Shown: in pieces, positions 16,573 to 26,095 of the stretch
Layout: each line of letters opens with the position of its first letter
How positions within the stretch are numbered: position 1 is the first letter of the stretch
NCBI GenBank assembly: GCA_040007895.1
Contig: JBDTUE010000004.1
Location: forward strand, 1 to 51,798
Source: JADJLQ01 sp040007895
GTDB taxonomy: Bacteria; Bacteroidota; Bacteroidia; Chitinophagales; Saprospiraceae
Length of the DNA stretch: 51,798 nt
Direction: 5' to 3'
Made by a program: the position numbers and the translations under genes
The notes under the pieces: generated by a model
What the model was told of the DNA's origin: nothing
What the model saw: the letters and a program-made list of their open reading frames with translations, nothing else
The model's database searches: none

Positions 16573-19005
16573 TCAAAATTTAAAACTGTACATAAAATGA
16601 GGAACTAATGGAAACAAACTATATTGCCGAATCACTTTTTTATATTCATACACACCATTGACCAAGGTGACTTTACTTCCTGATGCAAGGTAAAGTGGGT
16701 TAGCCCGATTATATAGATTGTACGCTCCGAATGACCAGGTCCTGGAATGCGTTCGTTTCTGCTTTGTAAATTCAATATTAATATCCATGCGGTGATAGGA
16801 AGGCATACGATAGTCATTTTTGCCTTCAATGATTTCATAATCCGGAAAATATATTGGATTTCGAAACGAAGCCAGATCGATCGGGCTTCCATAAGCGGGT
16901 ATCTTGTATGAAGCTATTGGCAAAGAAACTGCATTACCGGTGCCATATTGCCACGTTCCGGAAATACTGATTCGTTTACTGAATGTGTGTGAAACTAATA
17001 TTTCCAAATCATGTCTCCGGTCATATTTATAGGGATACTGTTTTCCAAGATTAAGATCGTCAAATTGACGATAATTCCATGAAAGGGTATATCCAACCCA
17101 TCCTGTGGTTTTACCTTGTTTCTTCTGTATCATCCATTCTGTACCATACGATGTACCGGTACCCTGTGTGATTTTTTGTTGCCAGTCTTTATTTATCTCT
17201 AAGAGGCTAGCACCATCTTTATATGAAATCACATGTTTCATTTTTTTATAATACGCCTCGAATGTAAATTCATAATCATTGGTCAATGTTTTAGCCATGC
17301 CTACTGCAGCTTGCCAGGAAAATTGAGGTTTTATACTTTTTGTAGAAGGGACCCATAAATCCGTAGGCAAGCCGATACGTTCATTGGTTAATAGATTGAT
17401 ATATTGCTGCATGGTGACAAAGGAAGCTTTGAGTGCCGTTGTATTATTCAAACCATATTGAAGGCCTATCCTGGGCTGAACGGAGCTATACCATTTTTGT
17501 TCAACACCAAATGCAGAAAAATGAAGTCCAATATTAGCTTTGAGAGGTCCTGATTGAAATTCATTTTCTATATAGGCAAAGGGTTCAACACCTTTTAAAT
17601 CTTTTGAACCTATCAAAGTATCTATATTGACATTTGTGGATTGAGCTTTTACCTGAAAAGCGCCTGGTGAATATTGGTGCCATGTGATACCCAATCCTGT
17701 TCTGACCCGGTACACAGGATTAATAATGTAATCGAAATCTGCCTTGGCAGACCAATCCCTTATGCCTGATAGATATTTAGCCAGGTTATTATCGATAATA
17801 TTTTCATTGGTCGCGGGATCAATTCGTTTTGTTTCTGACTGAGCGCCAATATCTACATTATATTTACTATAGGTGATCGTAGCATTGAGAAATAGCTTTG
17901 GATGAATCATCCAATTCCATCTAAATGCGGAAGTAATATTGCCCCAATCCAATCCACCTTTTGTTTTATCATACTCCGTTCTGTTTTTATAAAATTCATC
18001 ATATCGCGCACCAAAGATGTCGAGTCCATTATATGCACTCAAAAAAATACTATGGCGATTATTGATTCTATAATTTATTTTAGCATTGAGGTCATAGAAG
18101 TGTGCATCGATACCCACTCCGATCTGGGTTTCTTTATTTTTATTTTCGCGTTTAATGGATGAAGTAATAAATGGTCTTGCAATTAAATCAAGATAGGTGC
18201 GCCGACCAGAAATAAGAAAAGAAATTTTATCCTTCCAGATTGGTCCCTCCAGGGTAAGTCTTGATGAAATCAATCCAATACCTCCTTCTCCATGAAATTC
18301 TTTCATATTACCTTCTTTCATGTCAATTTCTATTACGGAAGATAATCTGCCACCATGTCGTGCCGGAAAACCACCTTTCGTCAATGTTACATTTTTAATA
18401 GCATCGGCATTAAATACAGAAAAAAATCCTCCGATATGCGATGCATTATATACCGGTACACCATCGAGCAGGATCAGATTTTGATCAGGGCTTCCACCGC
18501 GGACATAAAGTCCATTCTGACCTTCCGTACCTCCTTGTACACCTGGTAATAGTTGTAAAATTTTGAGTACATCAACTTCTCCCAATAATGCTGGCGCCTT
18601 TTTGATTTGATCTACGGGTATAGTGATTTGGCTCATTTGGATTTTTTGATCAGCGCGATCAGACTGTTCGGCATTAATGACCACTTCTTGTAAAATGTTA
18701 GATTGGGTAAGAGCAATATTGATGATGGTGTCCTTCTTAAGGTGAACTTTCAATCCCCAATTGGCATAACCAACATAAGAGGCAGCCAATTCTATTTCTC
18801 CTGCTGACAGAGTAAGTGAATAAAAACCAAAGGTATTTGAAACTACTCCTTGCTGATTTTTTACATTGAAAATAGTAGCAGAAATCAATTTTTCTCCTGA
18901 TCCTGCATCTTCTATATAACCACTGATCGTAAACTTACTCTGACCTAGTGATTGAATATACAGCAAGCATATGAATAACAATAGTGAAATTCTGATCATA
19001 GACAA
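16573..19005 (-). CDS. TonB-dependent receptor with carboxypeptidase-like N-terminal domain
   Basis: The 810-residue outer-membrane protein has a signal peptide (about 1-21), a carboxypeptidase-regulatory-like domain (FTISGYIEDAGSGEKLISATI to about 105), a plug with LYVRGGSPDQNLILLDGVPVYN and SSVIEIDMKEG (about 140-235), and a beta-barrel to the C-terminus (VPHFMYSFKF). It imports a TonB-dependent nutrient with the DUF4249 lipoprotein encoded just downstream. It is not a SusC type (no SusD nearby). Met1 or Met3 may be the start. Confidence 0.94.
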   Translation of the reverse strand: MSMIRISLLLFICLLYIQSLGQSKFTISGYIEDAGSGEKLISATIFNVKNQQGVVSNTFGFYSLTLSAGEIELAASYVGYANWGLKVHLKKDTIINIALTQSNILQEVVINAEQSDRADQKIQMSQITIPVDQIKKAPALLGEVDVLKILQLLPGVQGGTEGQNGLYVRGGSPDQNLILLDGVPVYNASHIGGFFSVFNADAIKNVTLTKGGFPARHGGRLSSVIEIDMKEGNMKEFHGEGGIGLISSRLTLEGPIWKDKISFLISGRRTYLDLIARPFITSSIKRENKNKETQIGVGIDAHFYDLNAKINYRINNRHSIFLSAYNGLDIFGARYDEFYKNRTEYDKTKGGLDWGNITSAFRWNWMIHPKLFLNATITYSKYNVDIGAQSETKRIDPATNENIIDNNLAKYLSGIRDWSAKADFDYIINPVYRVRTGLGITWHQYSPGAFQVKAQSTNVNIDTLIGSKDLKGVEPFAYIENEFQSGPLKANIGLHFSAFGVEQKWYSSVQPRIGLQYGLNNTTALKASFVTMQQYINLLTNERIGLPTDLWVPSTKSIKPQFSWQAAVGMAKTLTNDYEFTFEAYYKKMKHVISYKDGASLLEINKDWQQKITQGTGTSYGTEWMIQKKQGKTTGWVGYTLSWNYRQFDDLNLGKQYPYKYDRRHDLEILVSHTFSKRISISGTWQYGTGNAVSLPIASYKIPAYGSPIDLASFRNPIYFPDYEIIEGKNDYRMPSYHRMDINIEFTKQKRTHSRTWSFGAYNLYNRANPLYLASGSKVTLVNGVYEYKKVIRQYSLFPLVPHFMYSFKF

Positions 19006-19297
19006 AAGGTGTTTTAATGTTCTATATAGGGTTGATTGAAGATACTCGAAGGTTTTAATATTTCATGTTCATAGATTTGGGCCCAAATAATTCTTTCAAT
19101 CAATAGGGATCTTTTAGTTTTAGTGTTAGACGAGATTTAAGTCAGTTTGTTCGTCAGAGCTGGAGATTTTTAAAGAACGACTGTTTCGCGTACTTTTTTT
19201 CTTATGAAATTGTTATTTTATCTATCATGCTCAGAAAGATTTATTACATTTCTACCGGTTTTTACAATTCTATTACACGTATTCCCTCTCCCAATTT

Positions 19298-20965
19298 ATG
19301 AGATTATCAATATTTTTCATTGGGTTCGTAATCCCACTTTCTTTTTTTGCTCAAGTTCCAACTGGTCAAATAAAAGGGCCTTTCAAATTTCACAGCAAGA
19401 TTTATCCGGGCACCGAACGCAACTACTGGCTTTACATTCCGGTACAATATGATGCCGGCAAGCCCGCATGTTCAATGATTGTGCAGGATGGACTCAGCAG
19501 GGCAAATGGTTGGAAGCTGTCAGAACACCTGGATACATTAATAGCGAATAAAGATATCCCTGTAATGATCGGTATTTACATTGATCATGGCCGTGTACTT
19601 TCAAAAGATACCACCAACTATCCCAGATACAATCGCAGTTTTGAATATGATGGCCTGGGAGACCAATATGCACGATTCCTTATTGAAGAAATCATTCCTG
19701 AAGTAAAAAAATCATATAATCTAAGTGATAATCCTGATGACCGATGTATCACCGGTGCCAGTAGCGGAGCTATCTGTGCATTCAATGCGGCATGGGAAAG
19801 ACCAGATCTTTTTCATAGAGTGTTTAGTACTATCGGGACTTATGTAGGTTTGAGAGGTGCTGATGAAATGGCAACTCTTGTTAGAAAGACTGAACCAAAA
19901 CCCTTGCGTATTTACCTGGAAGATGGATACAATGATCTGAATATTTATGCCGGTGATTGGTACCTCACCAACCAATATATGTTGAGTGCACTTACCTGGG
20001 CAGGATATGAAGTGAATCATGCCTGGGGAGAAGGTGCTCACAGCAGTACACATGCTCTCACTATTATTACAGATGCATTAAAGTGGATCTGGAAGGATTG
20101 GCCAAATCCGGTCACTGCACATCTTGATGCATACAAAGGAATGCCGATTATTAAAAATCAAGATGGATGGAAAGAAGTTAATACAGGGATCGCCTACTTA
20201 GATCGTGTGACCTCGAATAGTACAGGAGAGGTTTATTTTACATCAAGAGATGCCAATGGCATATGGCATCTTGGGTCTGATGGTACCATTGATGCGTTAA
20301 AACAATATAATAAATCATATAATGAAATTGCCTTTGATGCGGAGGACCATTTGATTTACTGTAATAAGAGTACTAATTCAATTATGCTCGCAGACAAAAT
20401 ATGGCCCAAAGCATTAGTCGATGGAATAAAATCGGATAGATTTGAGACTACGCCGGAAGGATTTTATTTTAATCATACCAACCTCAATAAACTAGGGTAC
20501 TATAATTTTAAATCAAAAAAAGTAAGTTATATCCCGGTATCCTCCAAAGTCACTGGTATAGCATTGAATGCTGAGCAATCCTTCCTCAATGTCATGCAGG
20601 ATAATGCTGTATTTGGTACTTCCTACAAAATCAATGCAGACGGCACATTGGAATATGGACAATCCTATATACATTATCACATTCCCTATGGTTCTAAAAC
20701 TGCTGAGCCTCGTTCAGGAGTAATCGACACAGCCAATATTTTATATACAGCAACTAATATGGGAGTACAGATTTCTGATCAACTGGGCCGGGTAAATATG
20801 ATATTACCTGCGCCGGGAGTTTTTGTAAGTGATCTTGCGTTTGGTGGCGTTGATATGAATCAACTTTATATTATCAGCAACGGTAAATTATATATGCGAA
20901 AGTTAAATACCCGGGGAAAGCTTTCTACCATGCACTCTTTAAAACCGCCCAGACCTGGTATGTAA
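19298..20965 (+). CDS. Secreted esterase fused to a beta-propeller (SMP-30-like) domain
   Basis: The 555-residue protein has a signal peptide (MRLSIFFIGFVIPLSFFAQ). Residues about 25-275 form an enterochelin-esterase-like alpha/beta hydrolase: nucleophile Ser155 in GASSGA and a histidine in EGAHSSTHAL. From about 290 the sequence has propeller-like repeats (VTSNSTGEVYFTSRDANGIW, YNEIAFDAEDHLIYC, PRSGVIDTANILYTAT), as in gluconolactonase/SMP-30 proteins. The pair probably hydrolyses sugar or siderophore esters or lactones outside the cytoplasm. It is divergent from the TonB receptor. Confidence 0.88.
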   Translation: MRLSIFFIGFVIPLSFFAQVPTGQIKGPFKFHSKIYPGTERNYWLYIPVQYDAGKPACSMIVQDGLSRANGWKLSEHLDTLIANKDIPVMIGIYIDHGRVLSKDTTNYPRYNRSFEYDGLGDQYARFLIEEIIPEVKKSYNLSDNPDDRCITGASSGAICAFNAAWERPDLFHRVFSTIGTYVGLRGADEMATLVRKTEPKPLRIYLEDGYNDLNIYAGDWYLTNQYMLSALTWAGYEVNHAWGEGAHSSTHALTIITDALKWIWKDWPNPVTAHLDAYKGMPIIKNQDGWKEVNTGIAYLDRVTSNSTGEVYFTSRDANGIWHLGSDGTIDALKQYNKSYNEIAFDAEDHLIYCNKSTNSIMLADKIWPKALVDGIKSDRFETTPEGFYFNHTNLNKLGYYNFKSKKVSYIPVSSKVTGIALNAEQSFLNVMQDNAVFGTSYKINADGTLEYGQSYIHYHIPYGSKTAEPRSGVIDTANILYTATNMGVQISDQLGRVNMILPAPGVFVSDLAFGGVDMNQLYIISNGKLYMRKLNTRGKLSTMHSLKPPRPGM

Positions 20966-21105
20966 CCATGGTTTTTTTCCTATTGCTTTCGAGGAAGAAA
21001 GCGTGAAGACGACTTGCTTTTAAGTCTGGCATTTGTTACTATTGATCGAAATGCAAACTTTCATAATTGTAAGTCGCTTACATTTAAGTCTTATATCATT
21101 GAATT

Positions 21106-22332
21106 ATGATGCAACAATTTTTTTCATCCTTTATCCAGGCTATTGAAAATCTACGAAATAATTTTCTTCACACCTTATTGTCCATTCTTGGAATCGTAAT
21201 TGGAGTAGCCGCTTTAGTTTCAATCCTGTCCCTGATCGATGGTATGGAAAAATATGCCAGGGATCAAATCAGCAGTACTACCAGTTTAAAAAACATCACC
21301 ATCAGGACCATTACCCATAAAACAATAAATAATCTGCAGGTAAGGAAAGATAGCTTTGCGACTATACCTTATGAAGATATAGATGATCTTCAGCAAAAAA
21401 TATCAGGACAGGGGAAAGTTTATTTGATCTCTCAAAAAAATGATGAATTAAAACTATCTATGGAAGGGACATCATTCGGTGCATTGATCATCGGGATAGG
21501 TCCTCAAATTCCTTCCAATGAAACACTCATTTTGGGAAGGGATTTTGAAAAACAAGACATGGAATCCAAGCGGGAGGTTGCTATCATCAATGAACAATTA
21601 GCCGCATTAATCTCACCAAAAATGAGCTTTGAACATCTGTTGGGTACAACTGTTTTATACAATCATCATACTTTTAAAATCATTGGAGTACTTAAAAAGA
21701 CCGCTATTCCATCTCCTACTTTCATCATTCCAATTACGATTACTGATCCAAATCAATTTAAACTAAGCCCTCCCATTTGTAATATTGAAGCAAACAAGGT
21801 GGAAGAAGTAGCAGCTCTAAAGGTTAAGGCTCAGGCCTGGCTTAATGATCGGTTTAAAGAAAGCAAAACTGATTTTGAGTGCATCACAAATGAATTCAGG
21901 GTAGAGCAGGTAAGAAAAGGGTTTTTATTATTCCGGATTGTGATGGGCTTGATAGTAGGTATTTCAGTGGTAGTTGGTGGAATTGGAATTATGAATGTTT
22001 TACTGATTTCGATTACAGAGCGTACGATGGAAATAGGTATTCGAAAAGCCATCGGTGCGAAGCGTAAGGATATCATGAAATTATTTATTTCTGAATCACT
22101 TACGTTGTCTGTGCTTGGAAGCATTCTGGGTATTGGTCTGGGTGTTTTAATTACCGTGATTGCCATTCCTATAATAAAATCTTTCACCAAAGCACCGTTC
22201 CAGGCAGCTTTCACATTAAATACCATCGTCATTATTGCAATCATTTCAATCTTGATTGGAATTGTTTTTGGAACATATCCCGCTAGAAAAGCCGCCAACC
22301 TGGATCCGGTAGTTGCTATTCAACGTAACTGA
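21106..22332 (+). CDS. ABC transporter permease, MacB/FtsX type
   Basis: The 408-residue protein has the MacB architecture: a first membrane helix (FLHTLLSILGIVIGVAALVSILS), a periplasmic domain (about 45-270), then three helices in an FtsX domain with GGIGIMNVLLISITERTMEIGIRKAIGAK and a final PARKAANLDPVVAIQR. It would couple ATP hydrolysis to lipoprotein, peptide or drug export. No ATPase gene is adjacent, so it must pair with one elsewhere. TACATTTA upstream is a one-mismatch -7 box. Confidence 0.93.
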   Translation: MMQQFFSSFIQAIENLRNNFLHTLLSILGIVIGVAALVSILSLIDGMEKYARDQISSTTSLKNITIRTITHKTINNLQVRKDSFATIPYEDIDDLQQKISGQGKVYLISQKNDELKLSMEGTSFGALIIGIGPQIPSNETLILGRDFEKQDMESKREVAIINEQLAALISPKMSFEHLLGTTVLYNHHTFKIIGVLKKTAIPSPTFIIPITITDPNQFKLSPPICNIEANKVEEVAALKVKAQAWLNDRFKESKTDFECITNEFRVEQVRKGFLLFRIVMGLIVGISVVVGGIGIMNVLLISITERTMEIGIRKAIGAKRKDIMKLFISESLTLSVLGSILGIGLGVLITVIAIPIIKSFTKAPFQAAFTLNTIVIIAIISILIGIVFGTYPARKAANLDPVVAIQRN

Positions 22333-22354
22333 AAAAATTTTCCAGTCTTAAGGC

Positions 22355-22384
22355 TTTATTCATTTGATTTCAGCAATGAATAAA
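22355..22384. terminator. Inverted repeat between convergent genes
   Basis: TTTATTCATT (22355-22364) pairs perfectly with AATGAATAAA (22375-22384) around a 10-base loop. Lying between the permease and the convergent amidase gene, it could act as a bidirectional terminator. The stem is AT-rich and lacks a separate T tract. Confidence 0.45.
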
Positions 22385-22468
22385 TAATGCTACCAATTAT
22401 TAACGATGTTTACAATTTAATGGAAGATTTCTAAAGCTAAATCAACTGTAAAAATCCCATATCCTAGG

Positions 22469-23254
22469 TTACAAAATAGTAAATGGATCGGCATCATATC
22501 CCACGGGAAAATCATTCCGGTGTTTGTCCAATTTTGATTTACTGATCGTTTGAGTAATCACATATTCCTGTTGATCAAGATCCATAATCACTTCACCATA
22601 GGAATTGATCAATTGACTGTTTCCATGATACTCTAATCCTTTTGCATCTATACCTACTCTATTGAGTGTCGCTACGTAGCATTGATTTTCTATTGCTCTT
22701 GCTACGGGCAGCGTTTTCCACGGTAATGTGCGGGATGCAGGCCAGTTAGCGACATATATTGCAAGATCATATTCCCATTGATCATTAAATTTATTTCTTC
22801 CCCAGACAGGGAATCTTAAATCGTAACAAACAAATGGTCTGATCTTCCAGCCTTTTAAATCAAAAATGATATAATCTTCACCTGGTGTGAACGTTTTGTT
22901 TTCACCGGCCATTCTGAAAAGGTGCCTTTTATCATAGGTAAGAATAGTTCCATCCGGAGATGCTACAATTAATCTATTAAAATTTTGGTTGTCCTCAGTT
23001 ACGATCAGACTCCCTATGATGGTCATTTTTTTATCAATTGCCTGTGACTTCATCCAGGATACAGTAGTACCTTCCATCGTTTCGCCTAACCGGGTTGCTT
23101 CCATACTAAATCCGGTATTAAACATTTCCGGCAATAATATGATGTCCGTATCCTTTGCTACCTGATTCATTAATGAACCAAAATAATCAAGGTTCGTTTT
23201 TTTATCTTCCCAGTGAATAGAAGATTGTATAAAACTTATATTCAAATCTTGCAT
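22469..23254 (-). CDS. Omega-amidase / nitrilase-family amidohydrolase (YafV-like)
   Basis: The 261-residue carbon-nitrogen hydrolase has the Glu-Lys-Cys triad: Glu43 in LPEMF, Lys109 in DKRHLF and Cys143 in VCYDLRFP. Length and sequence fit YafV/Nit2-like omega-amidases, which hydrolyse alpha-ketoglutaramate or alpha-ketosuccinamate. It overlaps the aminotransferase upstream by 13 bases. This is the classic glutamine transaminase-omega-amidase pair: the aminotransferase makes the keto-amide and this enzyme destroys it, pulling the reaction forward. Confidence 0.93.
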   Translation of the reverse strand: MQDLNISFIQSSIHWEDKKTNLDYFGSLMNQVAKDTDIILLPEMFNTGFSMEATRLGETMEGTTVSWMKSQAIDKKMTIIGSLIVTEDNQNFNRLIVASPDGTILTYDKRHLFRMAGENKTFTPGEDYIIFDLKGWKIRPFVCYDLRFPVWGRNKFNDQWEYDLAIYVANWPASRTLPWKTLPVARAIENQCYVATLNRVGIDAKGLEYHGNSQLINSYGEVIMDLDQQEYVITQTISKSKLDKHRNDFPVGYDADPFTIL

Positions 23255-24390
23255 AATATGGCAGCAGCTTTTTCGAGGGTTTCATCCTTTTTGGCATAAC
23301 AAAATCTCAGTACATGATGATCTGTATGATCCTGGTAAAATGCAGATACCGGTATTGAAGCTACTTTGTATTCATTGGTAAGCCGGATAGCCAACTCATG
23401 ATCTGCTTCATCTGTGATACGCTCGTAGGTGGCGCATTGAAAATATGAACCTCTCGATGGCAATAAAGTGAAACGGCTATCCCGGATCATCGATCTGAAA
23501 TAATCGCGCTTCTTTTGAAAAAAATCGCTCAAATGCATGTACGCATCTTTATTTTCATGAAAAGCAGCTAAAGCATGTTGCATGGGAGTGGATGTAGAAA
23601 ACGCAATGAATTGATACACCTTCCTTATCTCTCTGGTTAATTCTTCCGGTGCAAGCACATATCCTACCCGCCACCCAGTTACATGATAGGTCTTACCAAA
23701 TGATGCCACCATGATGCTTTGATTTGATAATGCAGGAAAAAGGGATACCGACTGATGTCGTGCTCCATCATAGGTAATGTGTTCATACACTTCATCACTC
23801 AAGACCAGGATATCTGTGCCTGAGACCAAATTTTCCAATGCTATAAGATCTGATCTGTTCATAATACTCCCGGTAGGATTATGCGGAGTATTGATGACAA
23901 TCATACGTGTATTGGTAGTAATTAAACCTTTCACTTCATTCCAATCGATACTATAGGATGGAAATTTCATTTGATACCGAACCGGTTTTGCTCCTGCCAT
24001 GATAATCGATGGTATATAACTATCATAACATGGTTCCAAGACTATAACTTCCTGACCTGGTTGTACGAGTGCATTAATCGCTGAATACAATCCGGCTGTT
24101 CCACCGGGCATAATGCTAATTTCTGTATCAGGATTGTAATATCTTCCATATAACTCCTGGGTTTTAAGAGATATCTGTTCCCGCAGTTTCATCAATCCAG
24201 GCATGGGTGCGTATTGATTGTAACCATCTTCCATCGCTTTATTCACTAACCGGATCAAAGCGGGGTCTGTTGGAAAATCAGGAAAACCCTGAGCAATATT
24301 GATTGCACCTACTTGAACGGCGAGTCCGCTCATGCGGGTAAAAATGTTTGTTCCTACTGCGGGTAGTTTCGAAATCGGGTTTTGCATCAA
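23242..24390 (-). CDS. Methionine/glutamine-type aminotransferase (YbdL-like)
   Basis: The 382-residue class I PLP aminotransferase shows NTPHNPTG (Asn171), DEVY (Asp199, Tyr202) and the PLP lysine Lys233 in SFGKTYHVTGWRVGY. INIAQGFPDFP at the N-terminus is typical of kynurenine/methionine (KAT/YbdL) aminotransferases. It probably re-aminates 2-keto-4-methylthiobutyrate with glutamine as donor (methionine salvage), consistent with the overlapping omega-amidase gene. Substrate is inferred. Confidence 0.93.
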   Translation of the reverse strand: MMQNPISKLPAVGTNIFTRMSGLAVQVGAINIAQGFPDFPTDPALIRLVNKAMEDGYNQYAPMPGLMKLREQISLKTQELYGRYYNPDTEISIMPGGTAGLYSAINALVQPGQEVIVLEPCYDSYIPSIIMAGAKPVRYQMKFPSYSIDWNEVKGLITTNTRMIVINTPHNPTGSIMNRSDLIALENLVSGTDILVLSDEVYEHITYDGARHQSVSLFPALSNQSIMVASFGKTYHVTGWRVGYVLAPEELTREIRKVYQFIAFSTSTPMQHALAAFHENKDAYMHLSDFFQKKRDYFRSMIRDSRFTLLPSRGSYFQCATYERITDEADHELAIRLTNEYKVASIPVSAFYQDHTDHHVLRFCYAKKDETLEKAAAILCKI

Positions 24391-24583
24391 ATCGGAGTAT
24401 TACTAATTACAAAATAATTCCTTTTTAAACTCAAGAGGTTATTAAGTATAGTTTGAAGTAAAAATAATCAAAAAACTCCTTGGCTTTATAATCAGGCAAG
24501 TTTCGTAATGATAATAATAAATTAATTAAAGCAATTGCGCTTAAATGACTTATGGATTAAGTCCCCGCCAAATGATCTCAAAA

Positions 24584-24604
24584 TTTCAATCATAAAAATT
24601 GAAA
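24584..24604 (-). terminator. Hairpin after the SET/ATP-grasp operon
   Basis: TTTCAAT (24584-24590) pairs with ATTGAAA (24598-24604), loop 7. On the minus strand it lies about 20 bases after the stop of the ATP-grasp-SET gene and is followed by a short T run. It may end the operon. Confidence 0.4.
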
Positions 24605-24623
24605 ATTCGGCTAAGATTTAGTT

Positions 24624-26057
24624 TCAAGAAATATCCATCTTGCTTTCTCTTAACTCCATAGTATTGCCGGCTGTACCCGTTACCCTTCCTCTGCATTGTA
24701 CGGATCCACACAGACAATCGAATGGCTCCATCGTTTCATCCAGGAATGTTGCATAGTCAAGAGTTAACTCTTCGTAATTAGCTATATCCCGGGTTGCTTT
24801 TACATTAAGGCCGTCGTAGGCCGTATTGGGATTACAACTATGATTTTGAGGAGCCCAGACCGATGGGTCATCATCCCATAATATATAGATGTGTTTGCTG
24901 AGTGGTACTGCATACCTGGCAAAAAGATCTTTTTCTTCAGACGTCCAATGTTGATCTACATTTCGTTTGTTGACAATGCGATGACCACGGGCTTCATTAT
25001 TGAAGATGATTTCGTTGGCTGCGATCGGCTGGTTTGCATAAATACCAAATCCATTGATCGAGTCTCCTTTCATGGTATACTTTTTTTGCTGCGCTTTATA
25101 CCTGTAGATACCTTCGTTGACTATATGGTTTAAAAATCCTTCCTGACCAACGCCATCGAACTTTAGAATATAGTCCGCACTACCCTCGTATCCATCTGAG
25201 TAAAATACGGAACAAGTAAAATTAATTTCAAGAAAATAAATTTGATTATTCTCATCCACTCTAAAATCCATGCGTGCATATCCTACTCCTCCAAATCCCC
25301 TGAAGATTCGTTGTGAAGCAGATCTGAGTTTAGATTCTAAAACGGGATCATTACAAGGTATGTTGGCGTCAGTATGAAGTTCCGATGTTTTAAGTGCATA
25401 CGTTTTGAATGCAAATCCTTTGGGAAAAATATATTCGACGGGTTTAAATGTTCGACATTGTTTTTCGTTGAATGGATCAGCAGCTACGAGTACCGTAAAT
25501 TCCCTGCCATCCACATATTCTTCAATTAGTAAAGAAGGAAATTCCTTCAATAATTTATTGACTTTTACTGAAAGTTCAAGGGCATTATGAACTTTGGAAT
25601 GATCGTCTACACCCAGGCTATCGCCTGCTTTGGCAGGTTTTACAAACAAAGGAAATTTTAATCTTTTTACCGCAATCTCCAAGTCATCTTCCGAATCTAC
25701 TAATGCATAAGGAGGAGTAAGTATTTCTTCCGTAAATGCCACATATTTCATTAATTCTTTAGTAGGATCATACAGTCTGCTCGTCGGGCCTGTAAAAGGG
25801 AGCTTGAGCATTTCCAATGCATAGATCACATCAATGGAAGGTATATCCCAATCCAGATAACCTTCACACAGATTGACGAAAATATCATACCCTTTATATC
25901 TTAGTTCACTAAGCTGTTTGTAGGTGTACAATTTATTTAAAAATACATGATCAACCTTATGACCAGGCATAAGGCGACTAAGGTCTCTGGGCGGATCATA
26001 ATTTTTATAATCTACAGAAGAAGTGGAATAATCGGGCTGAAGTACACAGACTTTCAT
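24624..26057 (-). CDS. ATP-grasp ligase fused to a SET-domain methyltransferase
   Basis: Residues 1-about 315 of 477 are a D-Ala-D-Ala ligase-like ATP-grasp enzyme: VNLCEGYLDWDIPS, FPLFVKPAKAGDSLGV (Lys140), LLIEEYVDGREFTV (Glu179/180), ARMDFRVD and metal-binding FLEINF (Glu277, Asn279). Residues about 330-460 are a SET domain: GDSINGFGIYA, NHSCNPN (405-411), ELTLDY (Tyr435) and a post-SET zinc site C448-x-C450-x4-C455. The predicted activities are ATP-dependent carboxylate-amine ligation and S-adenosylmethionine-dependent lysine methylation. No signal peptide is present. Last gene of the operon; 38 bases separate it from the preceding ligase gene. Substrates are unknown. Confidence 0.93.
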   Translation of the reverse strand: MKVCVLQPDYSTSSVDYKNYDPPRDLSRLMPGHKVDHVFLNKLYTYKQLSELRYKGYDIFVNLCEGYLDWDIPSIDVIYALEMLKLPFTGPTSRLYDPTKELMKYVAFTEEILTPPYALVDSEDDLEIAVKRLKFPLFVKPAKAGDSLGVDDHSKVHNALELSVKVNKLLKEFPSLLIEEYVDGREFTVLVAADPFNEKQCRTFKPVEYIFPKGFAFKTYALKTSELHTDANIPCNDPVLESKLRSASQRIFRGFGGVGYARMDFRVDENNQIYFLEINFTCSVFYSDGYEGSADYILKFDGVGQEGFLNHIVNEGIYRYKAQQKKYTMKGDSINGFGIYANQPIAANEIIFNNEARGHRIVNKRNVDQHWTSEEKDLFARYAVPLSKHIYILWDDDPSVWAPQNHSCNPNTAYDGLNVKATRDIANYEELTLDYATFLDETMEPFDCLCGSVQCRGRVTGTAGNTMELRESKMDIS

Positions 26058-26095
26058 TCAAAGGAGTCGAAAGGTATTTATGACAACGGAAACTA

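Noticed and set aside
20985..21002. GCTTTC/GAAAGC hairpin after the esterase gene
   Set aside because: Only 6 bp with no T tract; too weak to call a terminator.
21831..22298. 155-residue minus-strand ORF opposite the ABC permease
   Set aside because: It is the reverse shadow of the hydrophobic FtsX domain.
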